From Mixophyes australis (lineage: Eukaryota; Chordata; Amphibia; Anura; Limnodynastidae): a stretch of DNA of 64,000 bases. The position numbers were made by a program, and so were the translations under genes. Shown one piece after another: positions 22,270 to 36,161 of the stretch. The first letter of the stretch is position 1. Each line of letters begins with the position of its first letter. The notes beneath the pieces were generated by a model. It made no database searches and was not told the DNA's origin. It worked only from the letters and a program-made list of their open reading frames with translations. Where the stretch lies: positions 155,236,224 to 155,300,223 of the forward strand of contig JAVHZZ010000006.1 in NCBI GenBank assembly GCA_036250195.1. The letters are read 5' to 3'.

Positions 22270-23512
22270 CTTAAGCTGTTTCACATACATGCCTATGCTC
22301 TGCACTCCCAAGTAAGTCATTCAGCACTTTTTTGCCTAACCATAACATGATTGACAAAAGAAGTTTGCATTTTTAACACTCTGTTCGTTCATGTGACTTG
22401 CTTGCAGACCGTCCACACTGCTCCTTTCACAAACATGCAGGATGTGTCATCTGAACATTACTCGGCAGGAGCAGCATGACACACACCTCTTGCTTATGGC
22501 TTATGTCACTCCTTTCTCCAGTCATAGCCAAACTTAAGAGCTAATTCTTGTCAGCAGTCACTTGGTTGATTGTCATCAGACACAGTGCTCTGTCTTGTCA
22601 CATTCCCTGCAGGATATAGACACAGATTTGTCATGTGTTCTTGAAGGCTAGCTTACACTTTTTACCCTTTTGCTGTGACAGTTTATACATTTTTCTTCCA
22701 CATATTTTTCTTAATGTAATTGTGCAAATCAATCACCCCCTCTGTGGCTAGATTGTGAAAATATGGAGTGGGCTGAACATAATGCATTAATTTCTTGAAT
22801 ATATGTTTACCAATGGTCTGATAGTCATTGTAACAACGTATTTGAAAAAATAAATTCTTAGTTCTCTATTTTAGTGTTTTAAAATAGGGTTCACAAACAA
22901 GTCACCCAGCAACAATTGTATGCATACATTAAACTAAATGCTATTCTGATCAAATCAAGGAAGATTGAAATTGAAGATTGAGATGCAGTGGATAGGTTGG
23001 GTGAAATGGGGGTGGGTTCAATTGTAAAGAATGAAGATTTCCGAGGATTATGTTTAGTAATTACCATAGAAGTTTTTCACGTTCAAAAGGCTGTAGCTAC
23101 TATGGGTAAAAATGTACATATTCTCCATTTTTGGTATGGGCAATGTGGGGGCAGGCTGAGGAGCACCCCAGAGTAAAGCACCTCTGGGATGGGAGCAATA
23201 AGACACCACTCCTCTTAGTAGCCTACATATTAGGAAAAGCCAAACTAAATCGACCTGTCATCTAAGGACTTTGTCAAATGCCTCTAGCCTCATTCTATAT
23301 ACTACAGTTTCACCCCCTTGTTCTGAATGTACCTACATTTGAGACTATTAATCCATCTATCCCCAAAAAAACTTAACAATGTTTACTTTAGTCTAAAAAG
23401 GTTTTTTTTATACTCTAAGAATAAGAACTTTAAGTGCATGTCTTACCCACACAGGATGTAAACCACACTGAATGATGGCCAAAGTCTATTCTTACTGTAA
23501 TATCATAGGGAT

Positions 23513-23515
<3 letters not shown>
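22270..23515. other. dnajc5 intron 1 segment, nothing recognised
   Basis: No repeat family or exon recognised. Confidence 0.4.
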
Positions 23516-23564
<49 letters not shown>

Positions 23565-23590
23565 TATACTATATACACACACACACAAAA
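23515..23590. repeat. (TG)/(TA)n/(CA) microsatellite
   Basis: TGTGTGTG, then about 40 bp of TA, then CACACACA: a compound, self-complementary microsatellite. Confidence 0.85.
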
Positions 23591-23639
23591 TAATGTATCC
23601 ATGAATGAGCCCATGAACTCTAGAAGGCAACGTGCTCTT

Positions 23640-24330
23640 TTGAGGAAATGTCCCTTAATAGGGTGTTGGGCTACCATGTGTGGTCAGTAGAGCCTGTATG
23701 CACAATGGCATTGAGTCTGCCAATTCTTGGAATGGTGCAGGAGTGTTCCAGCATCATTTGTCAACAAGAAAGTCACTCAACTGATACCTGGTTGATGGTG
23801 GTAGAAAATACCATCTCATTGTTTCCAGAATATCCCATTAATGTTTGTTTGGGTTCAGATCTGGTAACAGAGTAGGCCATGGAATATAGATAACATCAAT
23901 GTCTGTTCATTAAACCATTGGATAACCACACATACTCTATGAGTGGGGCATTGTCATCTTAGAAGTCACCTCTCCAGCCAGGAAATAAATGCCCTGAAGA
24001 TGATCACTCAGCACCATTAAGTAACTTAGTATTTGTCCTCTAAGGGAATGAATGCAGCCAAACCATGGCAGGAAGTATGGTTCGCTAACATTTCTGTACC
24101 ACAAGAATTCACTATTGGAGACAAGCACTCAGGGCTGTAGATTTCTTTAGGTTGGTGCCATACATGCACTCATCTGTTGTTGATGACATGGTGAAGGATG
24201 ATTCATATGAACATATCATCTTCCTCCACTGCTTGGTAGTCCATCGCCTGTGCTTTTTGCACCAATGCACTTATAAAGTTGCAATGCTAGGTGTGATGAA
24301 CTGTTTATACACTGCAGCTCAATTAAAATA
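23640..24330 (-). pseudogene. Tc1/mariner-family transposase relic
   Basis: Read on the minus strand, blocks follow the order of a Tc1-like DDE transposase: DESSFTMSS-like (about 24190), LPWFGCIHSLRGQILSYL then VLSDHLQGIYF (about 23990-24080), a degraded F-DDNAP (about 23945), a degraded PDLNPNKH-WDILE (about 23820-23860) and LADSMP...TTHGSPTPY (about 23660-23730). The DDNAP and PDLNP motifs frame the catalytic core. Many frameshifts and stops. The TA/TG microsatellite lies just beyond its 3' end. Confidence 0.7.
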
Positions 24331-24689
24331 TCCTGCTCTTTGGAGTATTAGCTTCTGCCCATTGCCAATTATGTTTTGTTGTTTTTTTTTTTTTGTTTTT
24401 TTTGCTGATATCCTTAGACACTTTTGCTTGTGAAACATTAAGAAATTGAAGTTCATACCAAGCACTCCTTTTCCAAGTCACTAGCCTTTTTAGACATAAT
24501 CCTCAGCATATTATGATGTTATTTGCTTAATTAACATGAGTCATATCTCGCTTTCAATAGGCTTGATGTCCCAGGTGTTTCTATGTGGAATTTTCCCATA
24601 TTTCTTTCATCATGAAATCTGAATTGATTTGTCATTTCATACCACTGATCAAAATAAAATTATCTGTAATGTCATTAAGGAAACTCTAA

Positions 24690-25130
24690 AGCTATTGTTC
24701 AATACAAACAATAATTAATTACATAAGTATTCACTCACTCTCACCCCCTCGATGTAGTACTTGGTAGAAGCCTCTTTAGCTTTATTTACCACTGTACACT
24801 GGTTCTGGACACTGCAATTTTCACCACTTTTCTTTATAGTATTGCTCGAGTTCCATTCGGTTGAATTGGGAACTGTTCGGTAAAAAAAAAAACCCAATAA
24901 AACCCACAATTTTCAAATCAGAAAAAAATCTCTATGGTATTAAGTGCTGTAGTTTGACTGGGCCATTCCAAGATATTGGGTCATTGTCCTGCTGCAATAA
25001 AAAAAATCTTCATTGAGTCTCCGGGCTGCAGCAGGTATCCTCCCAGATTTGTCTATATAGTGTTCCATTCAGTCTCTGAAGCAGAGAAGCATCACCATAG
25101 CCTAATTCTTCCACCATTGTTTCTTATGTA
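24690..25130 (-). mobile_element. Possible Tc1-like fragment
   Basis: On the minus strand a frame reads GYGDASLLQRLNGTLYRQIW and, after stops, a piece resembling QQDND. The phrase around GGGTCATTGTCCTGCTGCAA is common to Tc1-type copies. Ends not found. Confidence 0.35.
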
Positions 25131-28100
25131 AGGACAGTGTTCCTGGGCTGATGCATAGTGTTAGACCGCAGTTTATTTAGTTGCCAGCACTTGTCAGTTG
25201 CTGTTTTTATTTGTAATAGTAGTTTTTTTTGTATTTTGTGTTTACCAGTGGTAGGAATTCTCAAATGAATCCATTTTGATTACATGACATAGGAAGACAC
25301 ACTTACTAAGAAATAGTTACTGTGGACTTGTTGATTTCATGATCGTGTCTTGTCTGTAGGTTGATGCTTTTGTATATTTGTGTATGTATTGCATGTGTGT
25401 CTATATACACTTTTTACATGATATCAGTATGTAATGTATAGCCTATTAAGTATGTGTATGGTTATATCTAATATATATATTTTTTTTTTAAATCCACTTT
25501 TTATATGTGTATGTAGACATGGACATAACTACCATAAGTGCAGGGGGCGCAGCCACTATGGGCCCACAGCTGAGGTCTTTGATATGGCTGCATGTTCCTT
25601 ATTAAAACGAGTTTTGCATAATTGGGGGTACATGATGGCTCTAACCAGATTTTTGCTTTGAGGGCGTTTAAATGTATTGTCCCTTTGCTGTGTAGATCAT
25701 TTGACTGATCAAAGTTGGTATGAACTGAGCTCTATCAGTGGACCATGCGCTTATCTCTTTCTTGTCTGTGATCAAATCAGTATTTGATTAACCACTCCTC
25801 TGCTAGGTGCATAATTCATAGTGGGATGTTCTGTGCAATTGCTTTAACACCACATTGATTTCCAACAGGGGAGGGTACCTAGTGTTTTGTCTTCTCTTTC
25901 ACATACTCATGTAAAATAGCGTGGACTGAGACATGCATCCTGGCACAATACTGAGCCTTGTTAGATGCTTTTCTCGCCAAGTAATCCTTTAAGGCTCATT
26001 CACACTTTAAGCTTTCCTCGTCGCATTTTTTTCTTTGATTCTGTCTGTAAGATGTTTTTTTTTTTTTGTTTGTTTTGTGTAAATTCATGTACTCTGATAA
26101 AAAAAATAAGCTACAAACAGATGTAAAAATTTTATTTTTCAGCCCACGGGACTTCAGGGCACCATTAGACTTCCCTGTAATAGAGCTTCTATTTCAGCCA
26201 CGTGGTGTTCAAGGAAGACAAAGTCCCCCATTTCAATGGATTCTTTTTTCTAGTAGTAATATGTAGTCTGAAATTGTAAGCAAAAATAGTAACCATATAA
26301 GAATAGCTTTAGTCCTAATTATCCCTAAACCAATTCCTATACTGTATTAACATTAGTCTGTCTTCATTCAGGCCTACGACCTAAATGCAACATAGCTGAA
26401 ACCCTAAAACGGTCCTGTTCTAATATGATGTTATATACTTGAATGTAAGAAATATAAGGAGCCCCTCACTCAACATAATTTGTACCACTGAAATCCTAAA
26501 CAAAGAGACTCTTGTCTTATTCTGTCTCTTTTGAGAAAACTTGATAAAATCTTCTTTTGCTATTCAGTTACAAATTACTTGTTTTTCACCAAGGAATATG
26601 TAGGTACTTTAACAAAGAGTTAACTGTTTGGTAGGGTGCAGCAACTGTGTTGTAACACAGTAAAAACAACTAATTTGATCTGTCAGCTGAGATCTCCAGC
26701 TTTAAGGAAATGAAACATGTTGTGTTTTTTTTACAGTGGTGTTCCCTTTTAGGGACAATGTATATAATGGGTCTGCATGCTGTGGTTTCACAGATGGAGC
26801 GCAAAATGAGCTTCATAATGCAACATGTATCTGTATGGAAAGGAACCGTGTTCTGATACAGCTTTCCTATATTTGTATGACGTGCCAATACAACATCTAG
26901 ATTTCTGATAAATTAATTTTTTATGGAAGCTGCACATTATAAAATCTGCAAATGAGGCTATTGGAGACATTTGCACAATCAGGTTGAAATGTAACAGCTT
27001 GTGCAGAGGCATGCTTGCTTTGGTTTACAGCTGCAATTTGCCTTTATAACCTATAGGACAAAGCATGATTTAGTAGTGGCATGAGGAGTTAAGCTGACTG
27101 TGCTGATCCTGCCATTCTGCAAAATCCATGTCTGTGGCCACACACTTACCTGGCCAGATTGCGGCGAGATCTTTTGGAGCCAAGGAACTAGATCACTACC
27201 AGTTTAATTTTGGGAAGGTTACCCCTTTTGCTTTTGTGTGCTACTGGCCAGGAAAAGGATGGTACCATCGGGGAAATGCAAGTCACTAGCTTATGTTGAA
27301 AGGCTATTATGGGAAGGTATAAATAGGCAACTTTGCTATATGTTTCAAACCTATGTCTCAGCTCCACAGCAACCTTTGCAGAGGTGGCCTGCAGCCTAGA
27401 GGGGGGACTCCAGAGTCCACACACAGAGCAACTTCTGCAATATAGTCCATGTCAGGACTCAACATTTTTATTTTATTTTTTAAGAATCTAGGAGCCAGCA
27501 TGAAAATTTAGGTAGTAAAACCCTTTTACAAATAGCCCCTACCCTCTTTACAGCCGGCTCACACCTCTTGCAGACATTATGCCCAATTCGATCCCCATAA
27601 TAACCCTTCTCTAACTCCTTCTCCATTTCATCTCACTAGTCTATCTACATCCTGTATACTCCCTCTCACTCCTCAAGCCTATTCCCCTCCCCCATAAACA
27701 TTGCCCACTCAATACCCTCCTTCTTCCCGTTGCCCTCCCCTTCTCATAATCTCACTATCAGTATGACCCCTTCTTCACTGTCACAGTCCTGTTCACCTCC
27801 TCATTATTAAACTGCCCCATGATTATAATTATAATTTTCCTTATAGTCATCATTAAACCTTGCATCAGTCTTTATTAACACCTCCATTCTGCATCAGTAT
27901 TAACCCTCAGTTACCTGCCTTAGTATCACCAGCCCCTCACCCTTACTCAGTACTGTGCTACTCCTTTGCATTTCCCCCTGAGTATTTCCATGGCATTGTG
28001 GAGCCTGAGTCCACTTGGTCAGAGAGGAAAAAGGCCATTTCAAATTTGGCACAGAATGCCAGGTTGTGTGCAGAGCATTCTGGGGCTTTATTAGATTCCG

Positions 28101-29502
28101 GTGCCGATGGTTGTGAACAACTTTTGCCCGAACTTTCTCAAACCCTGTTCTGATATTCATTACTTTCTCTTATGGAGAAATTGGAAGGTTTCTCTGAGCT
28201 TATGAGTCAGTACACTAAAGTCTCCACTTGTAAGTAGCAAAACCTAAAAAAAAACTGCCGACCAAGTAACACGTGGTGTTGTACCATCTCTTTTTTTTTT
28301 TTTTTATTGGGTCGTGACTTAATAGCATTAAAAGCACAAGGGAAACGTATGGCAATGCAGTAGTGTATCCCAACTCTGTGTTGCTCATCGACTGTTTAAT
28401 AGCTGAACATGCTGCACTGCAGACTGTTGGTTTTGCATGTAGCAGCAGAACAGTGATCCGTTACTATTGCCTGTGAGGGACAAGCCTGGAGACTATGGAT
28501 TATCTTTGAACGGTCTCTTGTTTTAACCCTGTAGTTGCTGTCAATCCTGTGAGCCTGAGGCTGTTATTTCACACAAGTTGCATATTCAAAAAGTATATTT
28601 AAAGTGACTCTACAAATAGTATACATGGCGTTTTTAACTCTTCTCTAGATAACCTTCAGATTAATGCATTAATCCCTGCTGCAAAAGAGCCACAATCAAG
28701 CCCTTGACTTTAAATATAGTTTAGGATTTGCAGCATCTCTATCCCCTGTTGAGCTCTTTATCATTATTGCTTTAGGTTAAATGTTGGCTTGTTTACACCT
28801 AGGACCCTACAGACCAACATTTAGACTATGCTGAGCAGCAGATGGTTGGGAGGAGGGGCTGGCTGCAGGATGTACTACAAAGGACTCTTCCTGAGGGGAT
28901 TTAGCTCCCAGTATGAGGACAGTATGGGTGTTACCTTGTCTCTCTGGCAGATTTCTTATCACTGCTTGCTGTCCATTCCCCTCATGGTACTGCTACCCAC
29001 GCCAGGTGCAAGTGCAGGATTTCTAGAGAGGGGTTTACAAAAGCTGGATTATGGAAAACAAATACACTTGGCGCTATTATAATAGAATTAGAAACGTACA
29101 AGGTGTGTGTATGTATAACATATGTTAATCAAAACAAAGGAACGAGGCATAAATTTAATGTAAAAAGAAACAGCTTAATAGCAGCCTCCTTTAAATCCAT
29201 TTTGACCATCTTATCAAATTAATATAAATGTAAATGATTACAAATCTACAAAATGAATACCAATCTCCCCTCACATCCAATTAAGTAAATAAATAAAAAA
29301 TTACAATTAGTGTTACCTAATGCTTCACATCACTTTGAGCAGCCAGTAAACTGCACTTGAGCTTAGGTAGCTTATATTTATTGTATTTTCTTTTTTCCTA
29401 AAATCATGCTAGAGCCAATATGTAAGTAAGAACATTAACAGTGGTCATTTTGTTGACGTCAGAGTTCGTTAAAACATAGGCAGATCCCTACTACAATGAT
29501 TC
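25131..29502. other. dnajc5 intron 1 segment, no gene recognised
   Basis: Several poly(T) runs (25485, 26048, 28293) and a pyrimidine-rich stretch at 27540-27960. No repeat family identified with confidence and no exon with good splice sites and a conserved frame. Confidence 0.4.
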
Positions 29503-29505
29503 TTA

Positions 29506-29715
29506 GGGGGATATTCAATTGTTCGGCTTGACGGCCGAAAAACTCGCGCTCTAAAACTATTAATACGGTAAAATTGCGCTTAAAAACCGTTCATACGGTA
29601 ATTTACTCGCTGAATTTCAGCTTGCAGCTCAGGGAGCAAGTAATTACCGTATTAACGGTAATAGTTTTAGAGCGCGAGTTTTTCGGCCGTCAAGCCGAAA
29701 AATTGAATACCCCCC
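29506..29715. mobile_element. Harbinger-like snap-back MITE, 210 bp
   Basis: The ends are GGGGGATATTCAATT and the inverse of GGGGGGTATTCAATT. TTA is duplicated at 29503-29505 and 29716-29718 within CTTAG, the preferred target of PIF/Harbinger elements. The outer arms, holding TTCGGCTTGACGGCCGAAAA and CTCGCGCTCTAAAACTATTA, are nearly perfect reverse complements. Confidence 0.88.
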
Positions 29716-29939
29716 TTAGACTGTAGACAAATTGTTATAGCTTTTTTAAATGCATACTAACTGAGAGGTTCTTAGAAGCTGTTTACCTCCTTCTAAACCA
29801 CATAAATGTTGGGATTAGAGTGTGTGTATGGGGTGGGGGTTCTGGGCAAGATATTAGTTATGAACAGTTTATTTCCAGTCTTTTCTTGGCCAGGCCTTGC
29901 TCCTAATAATGTCATCCGAATACCATGCCACTAGGCCAC

Positions 29940-30210
29940 ACCCCAAGATATTTTATTGTTTTATTAATTTATTTATAAGGTGCCACAAATTCCATAGCAA
30001 TGGACAATTGCACAGAAACAGATAGGACATAACTAATACAGTAAGCAAAATCACAAATACATGAAGCAACTACTCATAAGTAGCATCTGAGTAAAACTAT
30101 AGGGAATCCCACAGAATTTTTCAAAAGATATGACCGGACATACAAGGGAGACGGATATGAGACATTAGGTAGAGAGGACCCTGCCTGTGAGAGCTTACAC
30201 ACTACATAAG
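29940..30210. repeat. Dispersed repeat fragment
   Basis: The start, TTATTTATAAGGTGCCACAAATTCCATAGCAATGGACAAT, and the end, CCTGCCTGTGAGAGCTTACA, resemble the phrasing of the repeats at 30890 and 33990, but the middle differs. Family unknown. Confidence 0.4.
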
Positions 30211-30712
30211 TTTGACAAGAGCTCTGGGAGGTAATTAAAGGATCATGTGGGGAAAGAGAACTCTAATAATGGCAACAGTACTGAATGGTGAGCTTGGCAA
30301 GCCGGCTTACAAGCACTGCCATAGAAACGTAAAGTCCTGTAACACTTTTTTTTTTTATAGGTTTGTTTTTTTTTATAAAAAATAAATTTTTATTTAATAT
30401 TTATATAAGACAAATAAAATAAAACCAATAAATAGAAACCGATACAGAATAGAAACGGATATTGCAAATATCAAGCAATGTTCAGAACAAAAGACGTAGT
30501 ACTGTGCAGTTGTATACAGAAAAGGAGACACTGAGCAACTCGTGTAGCATATAGTATAAATGTAGTTTTATATAGTTACCAATACTTGAGAGAATAAGAC
30601 CATATATTGCATACAGACATAAGAAGGTTTGTGGTTAGTCTGTGGAGGGGAAAGCCTGTTGGACGATTGTTACAGAAGCCAAGCCAAGTGCATGAACAAA
30701 GACTTTTTTTTT

Positions 30713-30729
30713 GGGGGGGGGGGGGGGGG
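30713..30729 (+). repeat. G17 homopolymer after a T9 run
   Basis: Seventeen consecutive G at 30713-30729, directly after TTTTTTTTT. Potential G-quadruplex; the run length in the assembly may be unreliable. Confidence 0.85.
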
Positions 30730-30889
30730 TTAGCATAGGGAAAAACCCTTACGTGACACCACCTTACAGTTAGAGAGGTCCCCACTTCAGGTTTCGGGGA
30801 AGGTCTCCTCCAATAAGCAGGGATGATGTTTGATTTCATAAATGAGCTGGGTAGCTTTTTTAGTAGATGTAGTCTATAGTTATTTAGGT

Positions 30890-31150
30890 ATTTCAAAAAT
30901 ATTGTTTATATAGTGCCATCATATTACACAGTGCTGTACAGACAGTATTTGTCATTTACATCAGTCCCTGCCTCATTGGAGATTAGTCTAAATTCCATAA
31001 CATACACATACCATACCGGCCATTGTAGTCAACAACCAATTAACCTACAAATCTGTTTTCAGGTGTGGGAGGACACCGGCACCTGGAAGAAGCCCACGTA
31101 CACACAGGGTGAACATACAAATGCCACACAGATAGGGCCCAGCATGGGAT
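30890..31150 (+). repeat. Dispersed repeat, copy A
   Basis: It shares in order with the copy at 33990: TATA(T/C)AG-GCC, CAC(A)GC(G/T)GTACAGA, ACATCAGTCCCTGCC-CATTGGAG, AGTCTAAATTCC-TAACATAC and CCAATTAACCTAC. It extends further, with GTGGGAGGACACCGGCACCT and GGGTGAACATACAAATGCC, a module widespread in fish and frog genomes. I do not know its formal name. Confidence 0.65.
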
Positions 31151-31960
31151 ATACAGCCAGTATGATCTGTGGAATTTTAGTTCTCAGTTTCCTACCCTTC
31201 AGTAAACAAACTGATATTGAGAACAGGGGCTGAACCTGTGTCTTTTTCAGCCATGCAGAAGTTTGGGGCTGAAAACAGGAATTGCCAGTTACAAGTAATT
31301 GATTGACTACAAGTATGACTAAAGGAGGGGAAATACCAGTATCGCCAAATTCTGTGCGATAGATCAACACCCTTACAATTTCCAGGAATATTTTGTTACT
31401 GCACAGTTGAATCTATGAAGTCGGTGTACTCTATGTGGACATGATTGGAGTGTCATTTTGATGTGTTTTATGTATCCCCCCCCCAAAAATTTTTTTTTAA
31501 ATTGATAGAGAATGATAGATACTGAGAATTTTAAGCAGCCTTCAGAATGAGTAGTTCTGTTCAGCTGTCCTTATACAGAATAAGTACAAAAACCGAGCAT
31601 TTCATGTCGCATGTAGAAGAGAATGGTTTTGTCTACAGTATGAGACACTGATGGGCAATGGGCTGCCCTCAGCTCCTTCTTGCTATATGCCCCAATAGTA
31701 ATTTTCTCTGCTTTATGCCAGCCATCCTCTTATTCTCAGCTGCATGCCATACCAAGCTTCATCTGTGGCCCCAGATCTTACTTAATTACAGCTGCGGTAG
31801 CAGGTGAAGCTCCATGGTCATAATGCAGATAATAAGGCTGAACTTAATGATGATTCCTGCTTACTTCCTTGAAACAATATAATGAATCTTTAGGCAAGAC
31901 CTCTTATGCACAAGTGTGCTGCAAAGTTTTGGTTTATTATTTCTATATGGTTCCACTTAA

Positions 31961-32136
31961 AGTACCATACCTCCCAACATTTGAAATTGGGGCAAAATAA
32001 GTCCTCTCCTGTTCCACACAATTTCCACCTACAAATAAGTAAATAAGATAAAACTCCGCCCAACTCTGGGTCACAGCCCTTTTGCAGTCTGCAAATCGGG
32101 ATTTACCACCAAAATCGGGACAGTTGGGAGGAATAC
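31961..32136. mobile_element. TTAA-flanked MITE, 176 bp
   Basis: Inverted ends carry ATACCTCCCAAC on the left and GTATTCCTCCCAACTGTCCC on the reverse complement of the right. TTAA lies at 31957-31960 and 32137-32140. TTAA duplications are typical of piggyBac and Kolobok elements. The left end has about 4 extra bases relative to the right. Confidence 0.65.
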
Positions 32137-32140
32137 TTAA

Positions 32141-33065
32141 ACATATGAGCATACATCCTCTATCACGGAGCACATTAAAAACAACTTGTTGACAATTGAA
32201 AAACTCTATGCAGAATAGTATTGTCTGTTCGAGCCTCACATCTAACTTTCAAAATCTGGTCACAGTGAATCAGATTTGTTTGTTAAAGCTTGTAACCCTT
32301 GTTTATCTTGCACTACATTTATTGATGAGATTAAAGGAATATGTGGCTCTTTTGAAGGTTAGATGATTGCGCATTCGGCCTTTCAAGCGTATCATGTTGC
32401 CCTCATTAAACATTATGTTTAATTATTGAGAATTGCATACAGAACAAGAATGGGTACACAGAGTAAGAACAGATACTAAGAATTGTATCCAGGATACAGA
32501 ATAAGAAGTCATACTGTCCATTAAAATAATCACATAATGCTGTACATGAGAAAAGGACCATTGGTTACTGAAAGTTTTTTGCTGTTACTCTGAAACTTTA
32601 CACAACCTTACATTTGTAGCAAATACCCTGGTCTTTGTAGATACAGGCCATGATAAAGCATATTAGTCTTGTCTATTCCATGTTAGATTAAATTGCATCA
32701 GTCACCTACATGCTAGTGATATGGATTATTGTCTAAATTATAAATTGACTCATCTACACTCCTTGGTGTGGGGTTGAACATTCACTGCAATGCAGCCTTA
32801 TCAGTTCAGTGTGCTTTAGTAATGTCTCTAATTCTTAGGGAATTGACAGGTTGAATGCAGATTTGTTTAGCCCAAAATATGTTTCTTTCCTGTGTGCTTC
32901 TGTGACGGCCACCTCCACTACAGGAAGAGGACTTTTACATTAAATATTAACAATTTTACACATGAACAGTTAAGTCTGGTCAAGGGCTTGTATTTTGTTG
33001 TGCACGTCTTATCCCATTGAAAACCGTCTTTCAAGGTTTGACATAAGACTCTTTTCTCCATTCAG
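32141..33065. other. End of dnajc5 intron 1
   Basis: A fragment of the repeat also seen near 35550 and 40700 lies at about 32815-32930. The intron ends with pyrimidine-rich CTCTTTTCTCCATTCAG. Confidence 0.5.
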
Positions 33066-34799
<1,734 letters not shown>

Positions 34800-34971
34800 G
34801 CTTTGTTCATGTTCTGTGGACTGATCACTGGATGTTACTGCTGCTGTTGTCTCTGCTGCTGCTGTAATTGCTGCTGTGGGAAGTGTAAACCGCGGCCTCA
34901 CGAGGGCGAGGAGACAGACTTCTACGTGTCTCCTGAGGATTTGGAGGCACAGCTACAGTCTGATGAAAGGG
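34800..34971 (+). CDS. dnajc5: dnajc5 coding exon 3 (cysteine string; residues 108-165)
   Basis: Acceptor CTGTCTCCCCAG ends at 34799; donor GTAAGT starts at 34972; the exon ends in phase 1. It encodes [20 protein letters not shown], then [11 protein letters not shown], the palmitoylated string that anchors CSP-alpha to synaptic vesicles. Cysteines are at residues 113, 119, 121-124, 126-129, 131-133 and 136: fourteen, the same number as in the human protein. From memory, human has Cys118 and Phe129, while here 118 is Gly and 129 is Cys, so one cysteine has shifted. Leu115 and residue 116 (Ile here, Leu in human) are the positions altered in human adult-onset ceroid lipofuscinosis. [20 protein letters not shown] follows, as in the family. 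Confidence 0.98.
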
Positions 34972-36057
34972 GTAAGTGACGCTACTTACAGTGCAAGCTA
35001 TGTGGTCAAAGTGTATTGCCTCTTATTCCAGAATGCCAACGCATGCCCCTGTCCTTAGAGAGTATCAGCGCTCACTTTCCTCTTCATCCATCCATTCTAC
35101 TTCTACACACATAAATTCACAAATATTCTCTCATTCTATCCTTGCCTCCACCTGCCCTTTTTGTCTTTCTTCAGACCAGCAAGATGGGGCAATATCCCCA
35201 CAAAGGTGAAACCAATGGGCTACTGCAAGCAGGGAGAGAATGAGTGAACTGAAGCCTGGTTACAGACATGTTCTAAAAGAATGCACATGCAAAGTCTATA
35301 CGCACACACATCAATCATATTTGTACATAAACCCCAGCTCATGTACAGTACACACTCCTCTCTCAGAATGTATGTTCATTTTTATGGCATATTTTCAATC
35401 CTAGTCTAGTGGAGACGACCTTCATTTATTAGGGGACATTTTAAGTATAATCACCATCACACAGTGAAGGCTGAGCCAATATTCTGGAGGCGTTTCAACT
35501 AGGCACTATAGACATCACTGCGACACAAGGTAATGTGTGCCTCATTCCTCAATAATGTCATTAGTTCTTGGGGAATTCATAGGCTGAATACTGGTTCAGG
35601 GCACAAAGTATCAGCCTCTACTCTGTGCAGATGTGGATTTCACTTTGATTATATTGTCTGTGACAACAACTGGGCTACATGTATATATTCACAAATATTT
35701 CTGTAATGTATCTGAAACTCTGTAAGGCTGTGGTCATGGCGAGTCCTTTTTCCCTATGCACACCAGGCTTCCTTACTGTAGCTCTACGAACACAATAATA
35801 CACCAGAAAATATTTTTCCACATTACTTAAAGCCCCAGGCCCTCTTCCCCATTAAGCATAACTGTACGGGCCCCATGCCAGGGACTACCACAGTTTTGGA
35901 GCACTCATCATAAGTTAGTGCTGCTTCTCCTGGTGTTTACAACCCTGGAAAACTGAAATCCAAACCACTCTTTGTTAGTAAGTAACACAGACTCTGATTA
36001 TACAGAGAGGCTGTTTACATGTTGCTGTAAACACTAAATGTAATACTTTCATTGCAG
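34972..36057 (+). other. dnajc5: dnajc5 intron 4 (1.1 kb)
   Basis: GTAAGT to TTGCAG. A fragment at about 35550-35620 (AATGTCATTAGTTCTTGGGGAATTCATAGG) matches repeats near 32820 and 40705. No other feature seen. Confidence 0.9.
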
Positions 36058-36161
36058 ATGCTGCTGATATCCCAGTGTTGGTACAACCCAGCTCAGCCAC
36101 GGAGACCACACAACTTACCAGCGACTCCCATGCCAGCTACCACACCGATGCATTCAATTGA
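36058..36161 (+). CDS. dnajc5: dnajc5 coding exon 4 (C-terminal tail; residues 165-198, stop)
   Basis: Acceptor TTTCATTGCAG ends at 36057; the TGA stop is 36159-36161. The exon encodes the C-terminal tail, with [20 protein letters not shown] before the final AFN, matching the vertebrate CSP-alpha tail. Exon lengths 107, 214, 172 and 104 nt sum to 597 nt, or 198 codons plus stop, the exact family length. All four join in frame with GT-AG introns, and no break is seen, so the gene looks functional. Confidence 0.97.

Larger units (their letters stand above)
17331..33065 (+). other. dnajc5: dnajc5 intron 1 (about 15.7 kb), repeat-filled
   Basis: It runs from the donor GTGAGA at 17331 to the acceptor ...TTTTCTCCATTCAG at 33065. 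It contains one hAT element, one Tc1 element with nested MITE, another Tc1/mariner relic and several MITEs, annotated separately. I saw no conserved-looking alternative exon. Joining this promoter to the coding exons is inference from position, strand and splice signals. Confidence 0.65.

Noticed and set aside
27860..28160. Opposed 86- and 97-codon frames
   Set aside because: No recognisable domain, no CpG promoter and no good splice context inside dnajc5 intron 1.
30715..31370. Open frames around 30576-31370 as possible genes
   Set aside because: They cover a dispersed repeat and poly(G) run and lack splice or domain support.
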